Assembly: GCA_020002185.1 (NCBI GenBank) | Contig: CM034541.1 | Coordinates: 51,412,733-51,476,732, forward strand | Direction: 5' to 3' | DNA: 64,000 nt | Origin: Paraescarpia echinospica | Taxonomy: Eukaryota > Annelida > Polychaeta > Sabellida > Siboglinidae | Shown here: piece after piece, positions 11,330 to 23,221 of the stretch | Layout: every line of letters begins with the position of its first letter | How positions within the stretch are numbered: the first letter of the stretch is position 1 | Notes under the pieces: generated by a model | Database searches by the model: none | The model's input: the letters and a program-made list of their open reading frames with translations, nothing else | Told to the model about the DNA's origin: nothing | Program-made: the position numbers and the translations under genes

Positions 11330-12027
11330 GTTTCATTTAATTAAGTTTTAGTAAAATTGTTTTTCTAATCGGTAAACAGGTCCGATTGCCCGATACCTCA
11401 CATTCACCTATTTAATCGTGACCACCGTCATTTCTGGGTAAACTTGTAATTAAATGGCCCAGAGTACGTTCATCCTTCTGAAACTATAAGCCGCCTATCC
11501 TTCAACACAGGGGAGTACCTACATGGCGGATGCTACTAATAATTTAGGCCAGAGTAAAAAACATTCCTATTTCTGTATCTGAAGACCCAACATGTACAAG
11601 CAGAGAACATAGTCAGAACTGAAAGAAAGACTACAAATATCAGGACTGGCTTTGGGAGCTGCGCACGGAGCAGGGCAGTATCCGTCTGGGGGACCTGAAG
11701 CCTGACACATACATATTGGCAGCGTCTACGACACATCAAGATGAAGGGAATGACAAAGTTGCGCAAAGCCAGGCACAGGTTAAAAGACTACACGAAAGTG
11801 GATTCTTGGTAGCAATGTCTACTAATATCTTTCTTGCAATCACTCGTTGTGGAGTATGATCATCCGAGTCATAATGAAGATGATGATGATAATATTCAGT
11901 TATATCTGATAGTTCGTCGGTGACTGAACAGGCCGATTCGAGATTTGCAGATCCGGCCACACACATCACACACACATATGGTTGCATAGCAGCAGCGGTA
12001 GTAGTCGTCAATGTATCCTTGTAGAGT
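11330..12027. other. no gene seen
   Basis: Two short minus-strand frames (11536-11766, 11736-12011) are open but show no recognisable domain, start context or splice support. Confidence 0.4.
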
Positions 12028-12171
12028 TCACGGTCCTTCCGCCGCTGTTGTTTTTTCGGCTTCGTGTGCTACGCGGTTAATTTCAAAATGTTCGACGTCG
12101 GTTTTGAATATGAACCTCCATCGGACACGGTCTTCACAGTCAGTTTCCCACGTAGTCGTGTCTCTGTTGCA
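12028..12171 (-). pseudogene. short retrotransposon-like RT tail
   Basis: The minus strand from about 12171 reads NCNRDTTTWETDCEDRVRWR, then FEINRVAHEAEKTTA, and stops at 12028-12030. The W...C.DR..WR......FE..R pattern resembles the C-terminal tail of some invertebrate non-LTR RTs. It is short, so this is tentative. Confidence 0.3.
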
Positions 12172-12559
12172 GTTCTTCACGTTTGTTTTCATTTGGTCTT
12201 TGTAACATTTCTGTTGCCCCCGGTAGCACGTTTGCCGGTGGAAAGTTGGGAATAACTACTACTCTACAACAGCAAACACAAGTGACTATTCTGTGTGAGA
12301 CGAACAAACTCTGATGACAGTATAACAAAACAAGTGTGTATATAGCATACCAAAGAAGAACATTAAATATGTAATTTTTATATTACACATAACCTGGTCC
12401 ATTGTTGACAGCAAGACACAGATTAGTTGTGTGAAATGTGCTAACTTATTATTACGGCAGCAAATAACATATTACCCAACACAGATACCCCCACACATAT
12501 TACTGTTAAAAGCTGTTTTCGCAATTCAGATTTCCCCAACTCATTTTATTACCTTTCTG

Positions 12560-13177
12560 CTAAAGAACAAACCTAGCATATGTACACTGTGATGTTCCAG
12601 TTCGTTTTTGCACATTTATTATGTAGTAGAACAAAACCTGGCCTGTGTGCACTGTAATGTTCCAGTTCATTTGTGCACATTTATAGTGTAGCAGAACGAT
12701 ACCTAGACTGTGTACACTGTAATGTTCCAGTTCATTTGTGCACATTTATTGTGTAGCAGAACGATACCTAGCCTGTGTACACAGTGATGTTCCAGTTCAT
12801 TTGTGCACATTTATTGTGTAGCAGAACGATACCTAGCCTGTGTACACTGTGATGTTCCACTTCGTTTTTGCACATTTATTATTTAGCAGAACGATACCTA
12901 ACCTGTGTACACAGTGATGTTCCAGTTCATTTGTGCACATTTATTGTGTAGCAGAACAATACCTAGCCTATGTACACTGTGATGTTCCTGTTCGCTTGTG
13001 CACATTTATTGTGTAGCAGAGCGATACCTAGCCTGTGTACACAGTGATGTTCCAGTTCATTTGTGCACATTTATTATGTAGCAGAACAATACCTAGCCTA
13101 TGTACACTGTGATGTTCCAGTTCGTTTGTGCACATTTATTATGTAGCAGAACAAAACCTATCCTGTGTACACTGTGA
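12560..13177. repeat. 62-bp minisatellite, about 10 copies
   Basis: A tandem repeat of about 62-63 bp with the core GTACACTGTGATGTTCCAG, then TTCATTTGTGCACATTTATT and GTGTAGCAGAACGATACCTA. Units differ by point changes. It directly precedes a LINE 3' end at 13186. Confidence 0.95.
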
Positions 13178-13185
13178 CGATGATA

Positions 13186-13755
13186 ATAATAATATCGGAA
13201 TTTATATAGCGCCCAAATCCACTTAAGATAAAATCCTCTCAGGCGCTTTACATAAAACTGCATCAATTAACTAAAACTATAAAATGTGGTGTTATTTATA
13301 AAACAAAATAGCGTACAAGAACTGCTTTAAACATAAAATTACGCTTACAATACAAACATAAATAAAACATTACGAATAAATCATTAGCATATATATAAAA
13401 GCCATTAAAACGAGAGCGTGACTCAATCACGTCAGTCGTACGCCAGTTTAAAGATATGTGTTTTAGGCGTCTCTTGACAGAGCTAAGAGTGTTCAGTTGT
13501 TTAATGTTCTCAGGCAAGTCGTTCTACAGTATGGCCACGTGTCGGCTGAAACAACGTTCACCATAAGTTCAACTCCGTAGCACAGGTACGACGAGAAGGG
13601 ACGTCTCCGTTGATTTTAAGGTACGCGTTAGTTGATGTTTCTCCACAATGTCGCTCATGTACGCCGGTGCCAATCCGTTGAGCATTTTATGCGTACAGGT
13701 GTTGACCTTAAAGCGGAGCCGGTATTTCACTGGCAGCCAATGTAGTTCACGTAGC
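13186..13755 (-). pseudogene. LINE-B (CR1-like) C-terminal and 3' end fragment
   Basis: On the minus strand the frame reads ELHWLPVKYRLRFKV (near 13740), MLNGLAPAYMSDIVEKHQ, ERCFSRHVAI and NDLPENIKQLNTLSSVKRRL (down to about 13430). It then passes into a 3' UTR ending in the GC-box and ATT-repeat tail (13186-13260). This is the typical C-terminus of CR1-type RTs. It parallels 23222-23600 and 34714-35100. The RT core is missing because the copy breaks at the fold-back/microsatellite boundary. Confidence 0.75.
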
Positions 13756-13895
13756 GTTAAGAACGGTATTAGCCGCTACATGAAACCGCCCCCAGGGTTC
13801 GGTTTTATGAAGCGGCTAAGAACGTTCTTAACGCTAAGATGAGTGTCTTAGTAAACGACGTGATTTTTTTAATATAAACGAACATAGGAGTTTAC
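13755..13895. repeat. fold-back element fragment inside LINE-B
   Basis: Arms CGTTAAGAACGGTATTAGCC and GGCTAAGAACGTTCTTAACG flank a GC-rich loop (about 13757-13835), a near-perfect hairpin of about 38-bp arms. The full form in the sister copies (23601-23812) continues to a second terminus CTTCATGAAACCGGCCCTT. Here it is cut off at the GT repeat. Confidence 0.7.
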
Positions 13896-13896
13896 G

Positions 13897-14180
<284 letters not shown>

Positions 14181-14317
14181 GCGAGCCTGCCTGTGTGTAA
14201 GACAAACTCTCATTACAACAATAACAATTTTTTAGCCATTCTTTTTTCATGAGGCAACTCGCACAAATATTTGCGCCCGTGTGTTGAGGAGAACTGGTTG
14301 AAGCGGGAATATAACGT

Positions 14318-14642
14318 ATATAAGGTAAAAGGTAACTTCCTATACAATGCAGTATGCAGTCCTCATGACTGCTCAATGCGCTTTACGTTTTACTCCCTGG
14401 CAGACCTGTTCAACAAAAACCACCTTGCCTTCTATGAGTAGCACCCAGCCATGCTGCAGTTAATAACCGAAGACTATTCGTATACAAATATTTACCACAG
14501 TTTATAGCCAAGTACGCGTTAATAGAACCGGGTGAACTGGAGCAACGAAGCTGACTAAAGTTCGACATGACAGCACAGTAGTCGAACCTGGGTTCTCTCG
14601 TTCAAGAGTACGAAGCTCTAGTCACTGCACCACGGCGCTCCA
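14318..14642 (-). mobile_element. tRNA-derived SINE (unit A1)
   Basis: Minus-strand copy of the SINE at 2291. The tRNA-like head is at 14642 (TGGAGCGCCGTGGTGCAGTG) with the B-box equivalent at about 14585. The 3' tail at 14318-14385 ends in TTACCTTTTACCTTATATAC. Confidence 0.8.
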
Positions 14643-14813
14643 AATAACACTATATATGATAAACGTCCTCACGCACTTACACCGGCTTCTAAATTCACGC
14701 CGCATAAGATAAAGATCCTGCTCCACACATTTCTTGCCAAACACAGCAGCATAGAATGCAAGACCCTGTGCCACACATTATGTGCTAACCACCGCCTCAT
14801 AGAATGCAAGATC

Positions 14814-15016
14814 CGTACCTCCCGAGCTATAAAATGTATAAGATATTACCTGCAAGCTCTACTCAGAAACATGCCACCTAGAATTACGGGAAAAGTCAAT
14901 ACTCATAGCCTTCACGGTTTCTCTTTATATATTAAGAAATTTATTTTGGATCAATACCAAGATAATTGCACAATTGTTTATTGCTATATATGTAGGAAAC
15001 ACAATATTATATAATA
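14814..15016 (+). pseudogene. non-LTR RT C-terminal module (unit A1)
   Basis: The frame reads NMPPRITGKVNTHSLHGFSL, then FILDQYQDNCTIVYCYIC. This THSLxGFxxYxKxxxL..Y...C.I..CY.C pattern is a recurring tail of non-LTR RTs. A clean ATG frame of the same module is at 38454-38657. No RT core is attached. Confidence 0.4.
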
Positions 15017-15619
15017 AAAAGCCTACATGCTTGTATCTGCATAAATTGATTCGAAACCACTAAGTTTTCCTAATGTTATCATCTTTTTACTAATAGGCCG
15101 ATTTCCATGTGTATTTCCGAACCAGAGCAACCCTGGTTATGTAGATCTAACCTGCCTCCGTTTATACTAACCGTTTAGTATCTGTGTCGTGTCTTGCTTT
15201 CATAATATAAGAAGTAATTGCGACTAACAGCAAGCTATATTTTAGTCTATGCCGATCACGATATTCTGTTCTCCAATTAAATGTTTTCCTATGAAATGAA
15301 ATAGCCATTGATAAATCACCTGTAGCCTCATCATTATCGTGCTGGATTATGGCGACCCTGTATATATTCTACCGAGTCGCTTCATATTTATGGTGTGCAC
15401 CACAGTGGGAGAATACGGATATGAATGATATAAAAGTATAATCATTGATATGTTCTATCTATGTTTAATTTACTAATTGCAGTAAATATTCTTTTCCCGT
15501 GGGTGGCTCTCACGCTAGCGGTTTTGAGCCTTAGTGACAGTCTCCCGACATAGACTAACTATTGTACAATTTGTGTTCCATTGTGTGCTTTTGTTTGTTT
15601 ATTGTCGAATAAATTGTTC

Positions 15620-16260
15620 CTATTCCAAAAAATCTTCGAAGGTATTAACTCGATATCCTGGTGAACGATAAAAGCACATGGACTAGGCTGAGACAAAAGA
15701 ACCAGAAATGTCAACACACAGTCTCAACGCTGGAATATGAAGGAACCGAATGCACATTTTTAAATGCTCCAATAAGAGGAAAGCCGCTCCACCAACTTTC
15801 CCAACTAACCACAGTTGGTGAAAGAAAGAACATCCTGTAGGTGTTAGACCAGCAATACATATATGCCTCAGTAACGTTTGGTTTCAGCCAAGTTTCCGCG
15901 ACAGCAAAAGTATTTTTTTTAGAAAATGACAAGTCACTTAAAGATGCTGTCTTGCCACAAATAGACCGAATATTAGTCGTGGCAAAGCAGATGTTGCCAC
16001 TAAAAGTTGGTCCAGGTTTGGGACTAACATCTGCTAAATGAAGCAGCATGCCTAATTTGAACGTTGGCGCAGAATTGTGAACAACCGGCAACAATTTCCG
16101 ATTACAACAAAGATGGAGACACAGCAAGCTGTGGAAATTGAGAGTGAATTAAGTATCCTAGTGTAATTGGGAAATAGCACGTCAAAATGACCAGAAATTA
16201 GTGGATTGCATATAGAGAAGTCGCTGTCACTGATAGCAGGTGAACTGGACAAAAAGAAAA
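15620..16260 (-). pseudogene. LINE-A endonuclease N-terminal fragment (unit A1)
   Basis: The minus-strand frame (15711-16127) reads HNSAPTFKLGMLLHLADVSP, KPGPTFSGN, FATTNIRSICGKTASL and FAVAETWLKP, the start of a CR1-type ORF2 endonuclease (the ETWL motif includes the catalytic Glu). It goes out of frame at about 15850 but resumes toward 15640 with a GYPVN-like element. The matching C-terminal half lies in the 19.0-21.7 kb segment, so the endonuclease is split in the array. Confidence 0.7.
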
Positions 16261-16329
16261 CACTGAGTAGGAATAATCATTCAATTGAAATATTTAAAAC
16301 AAAACCTACCCATCTAATGATAACTGGAA

Positions 16330-17602
16330 GACACATCCGGTATATGTTGAATAGTGGCATGTAACCATGTCCCACAAATAACAGGCATCTATTAATATAC
16401 CGGAATGTTACAAACCAACTTACCAAGTCAGAAGTTTAATAACAATAAGTCACCCATTTACTTTATGTGTCTATTCAACGTAGAAATGCTGACTTTTAGG
16501 GGTTAAGATATAATAATTATACTATATAATTATAAATAATTTAGATAATAATTAGTAATGAATGTTACGCCCTGAGCAAAGGCTAAAGCGTAAGTTTAAA
16601 GCTTCATAACATTTACAAGGATAGTAGTGTCTTGATTGTAACAATGAAGCCTAATTAATTTAATTATAAATCGTTGAACCGGGGCCAACTCTTTTATGTG
16701 TGGGTATTTGTGTGCGTGCGTGTGTGTGCGTGCGTGCGTTTGTGTTTCTAGGACCTAGAGGTGGCATTGTATACCAACACTCGCAGTGAAATGTTGCAAC
16801 ATGGCAATGCTCGCGATGCGACTATCGTAAAATGTCATTGTGCAATATTCAATATTAATGCAATCATGATCTTAATAGGAGTCTCCCATCCCACAGCAAC
16901 TGTTTTGTTTCCTTTTGTTCCAAAATGTATACTGCATTCTGTTGATTGCGTATTTTCAATTGTATTGTATATTTCGCATTTCAATATTACTGTATGTGCC
17001 GGTATGTGTGTACATGAATGTAATATGTGTATATGTGTATACATACATAATTTGTATTTTTTAATGCTATTGGGAAAATAAAAGTATCCTTTATCCTTGA
17101 TCGTGAACGCTTATTCTGAGTGTAGTCTTAACGACTGAATACTGCGCTGTGTGAGAACTTTACAAAGATGGCGTTGACACAATATGAATATTAGAACTGT
17201 TATTGAGTTCCTGAATTACGGTCTTAACCAAAACATACAAGATAAATGGAAATGGTAGTTGGAGCCATTTCGATGCGACGGCTTCACCTATCTCCGATGG
17301 TTTTTTGAAGAATCTTCCAGCAGAGCTGATATTTTTTTAAATTAATTATTCGTCTGTAGTAAATACATATATGGTTCATTTTGGTATCCGCATGTCTGTA
17401 TATTGATGGAACTTAATTGTTTTGAGAGAAAACACATTTCGTGATACCTCACCTTATTGAAAGCAAGAACGATGGATGTGATCATCAACACTGTTTGGGC
17501 ATTTTGATATCTTAGAAATCATAAACCGGAATCTACTTATGCACATTTGTTCTTTTAGACATGTCCAACACGTGAATGTTTACCTTGTACAGGCGTCCGT
17601 CG
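16330..17602. other. no gene; repeat-unit spacer with SINE tail
   Basis: AT-rich spacer, a GTGC-rich simple stretch (16697-16745), an unrecognised open frame (16761-17081) and a SINE 3' tail (17104-17165, TACTGCGCTGTGTGAGAAC). 17170-17600 recurs at 52620-53040 and, split by an insertion, at 55205-55448 plus 57262-57470. Confidence 0.6.
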
Positions 17603-19009
17603 GTGTAGCACACCAACTTCTTCAGTACTGTGTAAAATCCACGTATTGGATATGTCCAAAAGAACTAACTTGCATATAAATGAACTATCCTGAAGAAGTC
17701 TACTACAGAGTCTACTTTTACTGAGCAACCATCCGTTCATGTGCTTTTGCAAATGTATTTTGTAAAACGTTCATCAATACTGCATTTACCATCAAAGACT
17801 CGCAAAAAAACCATGGATTCACGACAAATACAGGTAAATTAAAAGCGTGAATTGCGTGTTTATGCTGAACCACGACATAAACTCATGGTACTCCATCTCT
17901 GGAACTAGATATAATTGTAATGTGATGTTTTCATTTAATTTGCCGAAAGTGATCATTTTCAGAACGATTATTATTCGGATCTAAGGAACCTAGACATCGA
18001 TATTCCCATAACTGACTCGAATTGGGAAAACTGTAGTGTCGACAACCGCTTGGCACGCACGATGTCGAACTAAATGTCACTGCAAGCGCTTTTAATTTAC
18101 GAAATGGTGTTTTAAATGTAAAAGTTGAGTGTGAGAGTCGGTGACATAAATGACTAATTCTAATCACATCCAAATGTGGCATCGGTGGAAAATATTCCCA
18201 CAAGTCAGACCGACTAACCGTACGGCAGGATACACAGCGACTATTAATTTGAGTCAATCAGCGGCGGATGCTTGGGCATTTAGTTCCGTACGATCTTATG
18301 TTAAGTTTGCCCACTTGTGTGAGGTTGTAAACTAAGTAAAACCTGAAGAGTGTTAGTAGACGATTATCAAATCATCTACTTGGAAACCCGATCATCGTTC
18401 TTGCTCGTGGAACCGACCTCCAGAACAGTTGAGTATATCTACGTTTGTAATTTATTGTTCATGTTCGTAGTGAAAATTCCGGAAGGGTTGACTATGTCTA
18501 CGTTTGTAGTTTATCGTTCTTATTCGTAGTGAAAATTCCGGAAATGTTCAGTGTATATACTTTTTAGTTTATCATTCTTGTTCGTAGTGGCAACTCCGGA
18601 GAAGTTGACTTTACCTGCAACCACGTGTGATGTATGTGAACAGTCCTGTACTCCTGACCACTGAAACTTTACCCGTGACCACGTGTGATGTATGTGAACA
18701 GTTGTGCTCCTGCTAACTTTACCTGTGGCCATGTGTGATGTATGTGAACATTTGTCAGCAGAGCATGAAGAAAAGTGCCGAGATGCAAAATAACATGTTG
18801 CAGGTAACGGGTATAACGATCTTGCGACAAATAGCTAGCTCCTTGCGCAACACGGATTTTCAGCATCATGGCTGACGAAACGAGTGACTTGTTAAACCAC
18901 GAACAGCTTGCAATTTGTATAAGATGGGTACGCAATAAACTTGAGCCCCGCAAAGGTTTTATTGGTTTTCATAAATTAGAATGTGCGGATTTTTATATAA
19001 CCGCACCCT
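17603..19009. repeat. 1.4-kb direct repeat, copy 1 (unit A1)
   Basis: The segment from CCAACTTCTTCAGTACTGTG to a terminal hairpin (arms GTGCGG/CCGCAC, 18983-19006). It contains about 60-bp internal repeats around GTGAAAATTCCGGAA (18440-18600) and about 52-bp repeats around CCACGTGTGATGTATGTGAA (18600-18760). A second copy lies at 21766-23219, and the two bracket LINE-A. No open frame of note. Confidence 0.85.
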
Positions 19010-19029
19010 TGCTCAAGGATTGTTTAACA

Positions 19030-21700
19030 GGAGTAATATTAATAATACCAATAAGGTAATTTATTTTGCGCCTAAATCCTTGGAAACCAAGCTGAGAGGC
19101 GCAACAATACAAAAGGGTTAGTTAATATCAGAATCGAAGCCATACTAAAGTCGACAAAAGAGGGATCGATACGCCATGGAGCTAAGGTGGATACACAAGG
19201 TTGTAAAGGTACGTTTTTAAATGACGGCCAAATTGAGTAATATTTTCAACTGATCTAGTACTAAAACGGAGCGTATTCCTGAGAGTTGGCGCAGCAACAG
19301 AAAATGACCTAGTTCCAATATTAGTATTGATTCTAAGAACAAAAAGTAAGTCAGAACTAGATATTCGAAGCTGGATAGGCTTTTTTTTATAGGATTGGGC
19401 AATGAATATGCATATATGTGCTGGTTGCTTGCATGGAAGTGTTTGGTAGGTAATGATACAGATCTGAAAAAGTACGATATCGGAAAGGAAGTCAGTGCAA
19501 AGACTTCAGAAGAGGCACTGACTGAGAAAACCGCTGAGACCGAGTCACAACCCTAGCCAAGCAATTCTGTACACGGTGTAACCTAGTGATATACCATAGC
19601 CAACAGTGGCTCCTTACGACGTAGATAATTAGAATTAGAGATCCTTAAAGGCAATATTGTGAAAGTGCAGTAGTCAAGCCTATTAGTAACAAATGCTGTT
19701 GCGATAGTTTTTGCAACAGAAACAGGCAAATAACGGCGAATACGTTATAAATCACGAATGTGATAATAACACCAGCGACTAGTTTGAGAAATATGCCGTC
19801 TAATATTGAAATTATCATCAAAGATAACTCCGAGATTTATTTCTGAAAGTGCAAGCGTAACATACTAGCTAAGCATAGGTGTGGGAAAACTATTTTGTCA
19901 CGCTGCCTCTCCGTACCAATAATATGAAAAAAATGTTTATCAGCATTTATATTTTGTCTACTCTCAGTCATCCAAGCGAAAACGTCATTAACACAATTGC
20001 TAAGCGGATCTAAGGAGCAATTAGTACAAGGCGTAGATAAATAAATATAAATTTAGGTATCATCTGCATAAAGAAGATGATTAAGATTGTGACTGTTAAT
20101 AACTGAGCTGAGTGGTGTTGTGCAGAGAGTGAAAAGGAAAGGTCCGAGGACAGAACCCTGAGGAACACCACATGAAATAGGGAGAGGTGATGAAAGACAA
20201 TCCACAAAAAGACAATCCTTCACTGTTTCATGCCTATGTGTTATATATGACAAAAACAACTTAAAGCTATGCCGGATACACCATACCATAAAGACAGATG
20301 ATTTATGAGAATGACATGACCAGATGTATCAAAGGCAGCAGACAGATCTAGCAAGGTACGCGCTGTTACTTTACCTTTATCAATATTTAAAGTAATATCA
20401 TTATGCACTTTTAAAAGGGCCGTTTCCGTCGAATAAAGCTGTTTGTACGCATATTGTAATTCATTAGAAAACACGTTTTGATTTAATATGAGATCCAAGG
20501 TGTTTTCTACAACTTTTTCTCAAGTATCTTGGAAATTAAACTGAGATTAAAACGGGTTTATAATTCTTGTTATCCTTAGGAAATGACGTCTTGTTGAGGA
20601 GAGGGTTTACATATGCACGCTTAAAATCGTGTGGACAAATTCCCGAACTTAGTGACAAATTTATGATATTTGTAACTGTATCAAGTAAACAGGTAAGATT
20701 TGCTTTTAACAGTATAGTTGGTAACGGATCAAGCTCACAGGACTTATTTGGAGATGCCCAGATTATTTGCTTCACTTCTTCAACTGTTGCAGGTGTGAAA
20801 GAAGAAATCAAAATATTTATTTATGGAATTTTAACGTTTACATGATGCAAAGATTGATTCGGAAATGGAGAACGAATAAAGCTAATTTTGTCCTTAAAAT
20901 AATCAGAAATGTTATTGAGTCGTGTTTTGGTAGTGACGGAGCAGGCTGTCTGTCAAGAATTTTATTCATACAATTCCATAACTGACGAGAACTTTCCGAG
21001 TTACTGGATACCATATTTGTAAAATAATTTGGATTTGCTTTTGCCAGTTGTCTATTACAACAGAGACATTGTTTCGAATAGAGTGATCTATCCAATAGGG
21101 AACGAGATTTACGTCAAATACATTCATGGAAGCAACGGCGTCGTTTAGACTGTACAATTTCAGGTGTCATCCACGTGAAAGGTACTTTATGTGAAACAAA
21201 TTTATTGGCAATAGGAGCATGTTTCCCAAGTAAGGCTTTAAGCACCGAACAATATTGTCCATACGAGTTATCATTTGTCGGATTTCTAAACACATCTAAT
21301 TACAGAATATCATTATTAAAAGTGATAATGTAAATATTATGTATAGGTCTCTACGAAATCTTCGTTTTGGATAGGAACGGAGATGTAAAAATGATAACAT
21401 CAACATTTACAGTATGACGATCGGATAAGCCACCAGAAACTGAACGTTTCTTAATAGTTTTGCAAGATAAACGAGTTATAAAAAGCACAAGCCAATGGTC
21501 ATGAATGTGTGTAGAAAAAGAAATATGCAGTTGTAAATCACATTGATAAAATTGCCATTAAATATCACGAACTCTTGGTATATTACATAAGTTAAAGCAC
21601 TTCTTACCTACATGTGATCTAAAGATAATGTACAATTCGTTAATTGCGCCATATTTAAATTATAGTATTTTATTGTAGGGCTTTAATTCAATTTTTTTTC
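19030..21700 (-). mobile_element. LINE-A (CR1-like), decayed (unit A1)
   Basis: Minus-strand order from about 21700: endonuclease end (HIHDHWLVLFITR, SGGLSDRH), linker with SKQCLCCNRQLAKANPNYFT (about 21040-21100), RT start ASPNKSCELDPLPTILLK (about 20735), LLDLSAAFDTSGH (about 20340), CGVPQGSVLGPFLF (about 20150), LLYADDT (about 20055, the catalytic box intact), C-terminal pieces (about 19400-19220), and a 3' tail with ATT repeats at 19030-19110. The reading frame is split by stops and frameshifts into five or more segments, so it is inactive. The 5' part of the endonuclease is absent here and sits elsewhere in the array (for example 15620-16260). Confidence 0.85.
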
Positions 21701-21765
21701 GAAGTTGCGCAAAAGGGCGTTAAGAATTATAACCTATAGCGAATATAATTCCCATACAGAACCAA

Positions 21766-23219
21766 ACTTCTTCAGTACTGTGTAAAATTCACGTATTGGA
21801 TATGTCCAAAAGAGCTCACTTGCATAGAAATGAATTATCCTGAAGAAGTCTACTACAGAGTCTACTTTTACTGAGCAACCATCCGTTCATGTGGTTTTGC
21901 AATTGTATTTTGTAAAACGTTCATCAATACTGCTTTTACCATCAACGACTCGCAAAAAAACCGTGGATTCACGTCAAATACAGGTAAATTAAAAGCGTGA
22001 ATTGCGTGTTTATGCTGAACCATGACATAAGCTCATGGTACTCCATCTCTGGAACGACATATAATTGCAATGTGATGTTTTCATTTAATTTGCCGAAAGT
22101 GATCATTTTCAGAACGATGTTTTATGCTTTATTGTTCGGATCTAAGGAACCTAGACATCGATATTCCCATAACTGACTCGAATTGGGAAACAGTAGTGTC
22201 GACAACCGCTTGACACGCACGATGTCGAACTAAATGTCACTGCAAGCGCTTTTAATTTACGAAATGGTGTTTTAAATATAAAAGTTGAGTGTGAGAGTCG
22301 GTGACATAAAAGACTAATACTAATCACATTCAAATGTGGCATCGGTGGAAAATATTCCCACAAGTCAGACCGACTAACCGCACGGCAGGATACACAGCGA
22401 CTATTAATTTGAGTCAATCAGCGGCGGATGCTTGGGCATTTAGTTCCGTACGATCTTATGTTAAGTTTGCCCACTTGTGTGAGGTTGTAAAATAATTAAA
22501 ACCTGAAGAGTGTTAGTAGACGATTATCAAATCATCTACTTGGAAACCCGATCATCGTTCTTGCTCGTGGAACCGACCTCCAGAACAGTTGAGTATATCT
22601 ACGTTTGTAGTTTATTGTTCTTGTTCGTAGTGAAAATTCCGGAACAGTTGTCTATGTCTACGTTTGTAGTTTATCGTTCTCATTCGTAGTGAAAATTCCG
22701 GAAATGTTCAGTGTATATACTTTTTAGTTTATCATTCTTGTTCGTAGTGGCAACTCCGGAGAAGTTGACTTTACATGCAACCACGTGTGATATATGTGAA
22801 CAGTTGTACTCCTGCTAACTTTACCTGCGACCACGTGTGATGGATGTGAACAGTTGTGCGCCTGCAAACTTTACCTGTGACCACATGTGATGTATGTGAA
22901 CAGTTGTGCTCCTGCTAACTTTACCTGTGGCCATGTGTGATGTATGTGAACATTTGTCAGCAGAGCATGAAGAAAAGGCCTGCAAATACGCAAGTGCCGA
23001 GATGCAAAATAACATGTTACAGGTAACAGATATAACAATCTTGCGACAAATAGCTAGCTCCTTGCGCAACACGGATCATGGCTGACGAAACGAGTGACTT
23101 GTTAAACCACGAACAGCTTGCAATTTGCATAACATGAGTACGCAATAAACTTGAGTCCCGCAAAAGTTTTATTGGTTTTCATAAATTAGAATGTGCGGAT
23201 TTTTATATAACCGCACCCC
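21766..23219. repeat. 1.4-kb direct repeat, copy 2 (unit A1)
   Basis: A diverged second copy of 17603-19009, ending in the same hairpin (23193-23216). It has four instead of three CCACGTGTGATG-type repeats. The flanks differ: LINE-A on the left and LINE-B on the right. Confidence 0.85.
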
Positions 23220-23221
23220 AT

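Noticed and set aside
12560..13177. CRISPR-like or regulatory repeat array
   Set aside because: The whole 62-bp unit repeats with no unique spacers; a minisatellite.
17603..23219. LTR retrotransposon with 1.4-kb LTRs
   Set aside because: No TG..CA termini, primer-binding site or polypurine tract seen, and the interior is a minus-strand non-LTR element.
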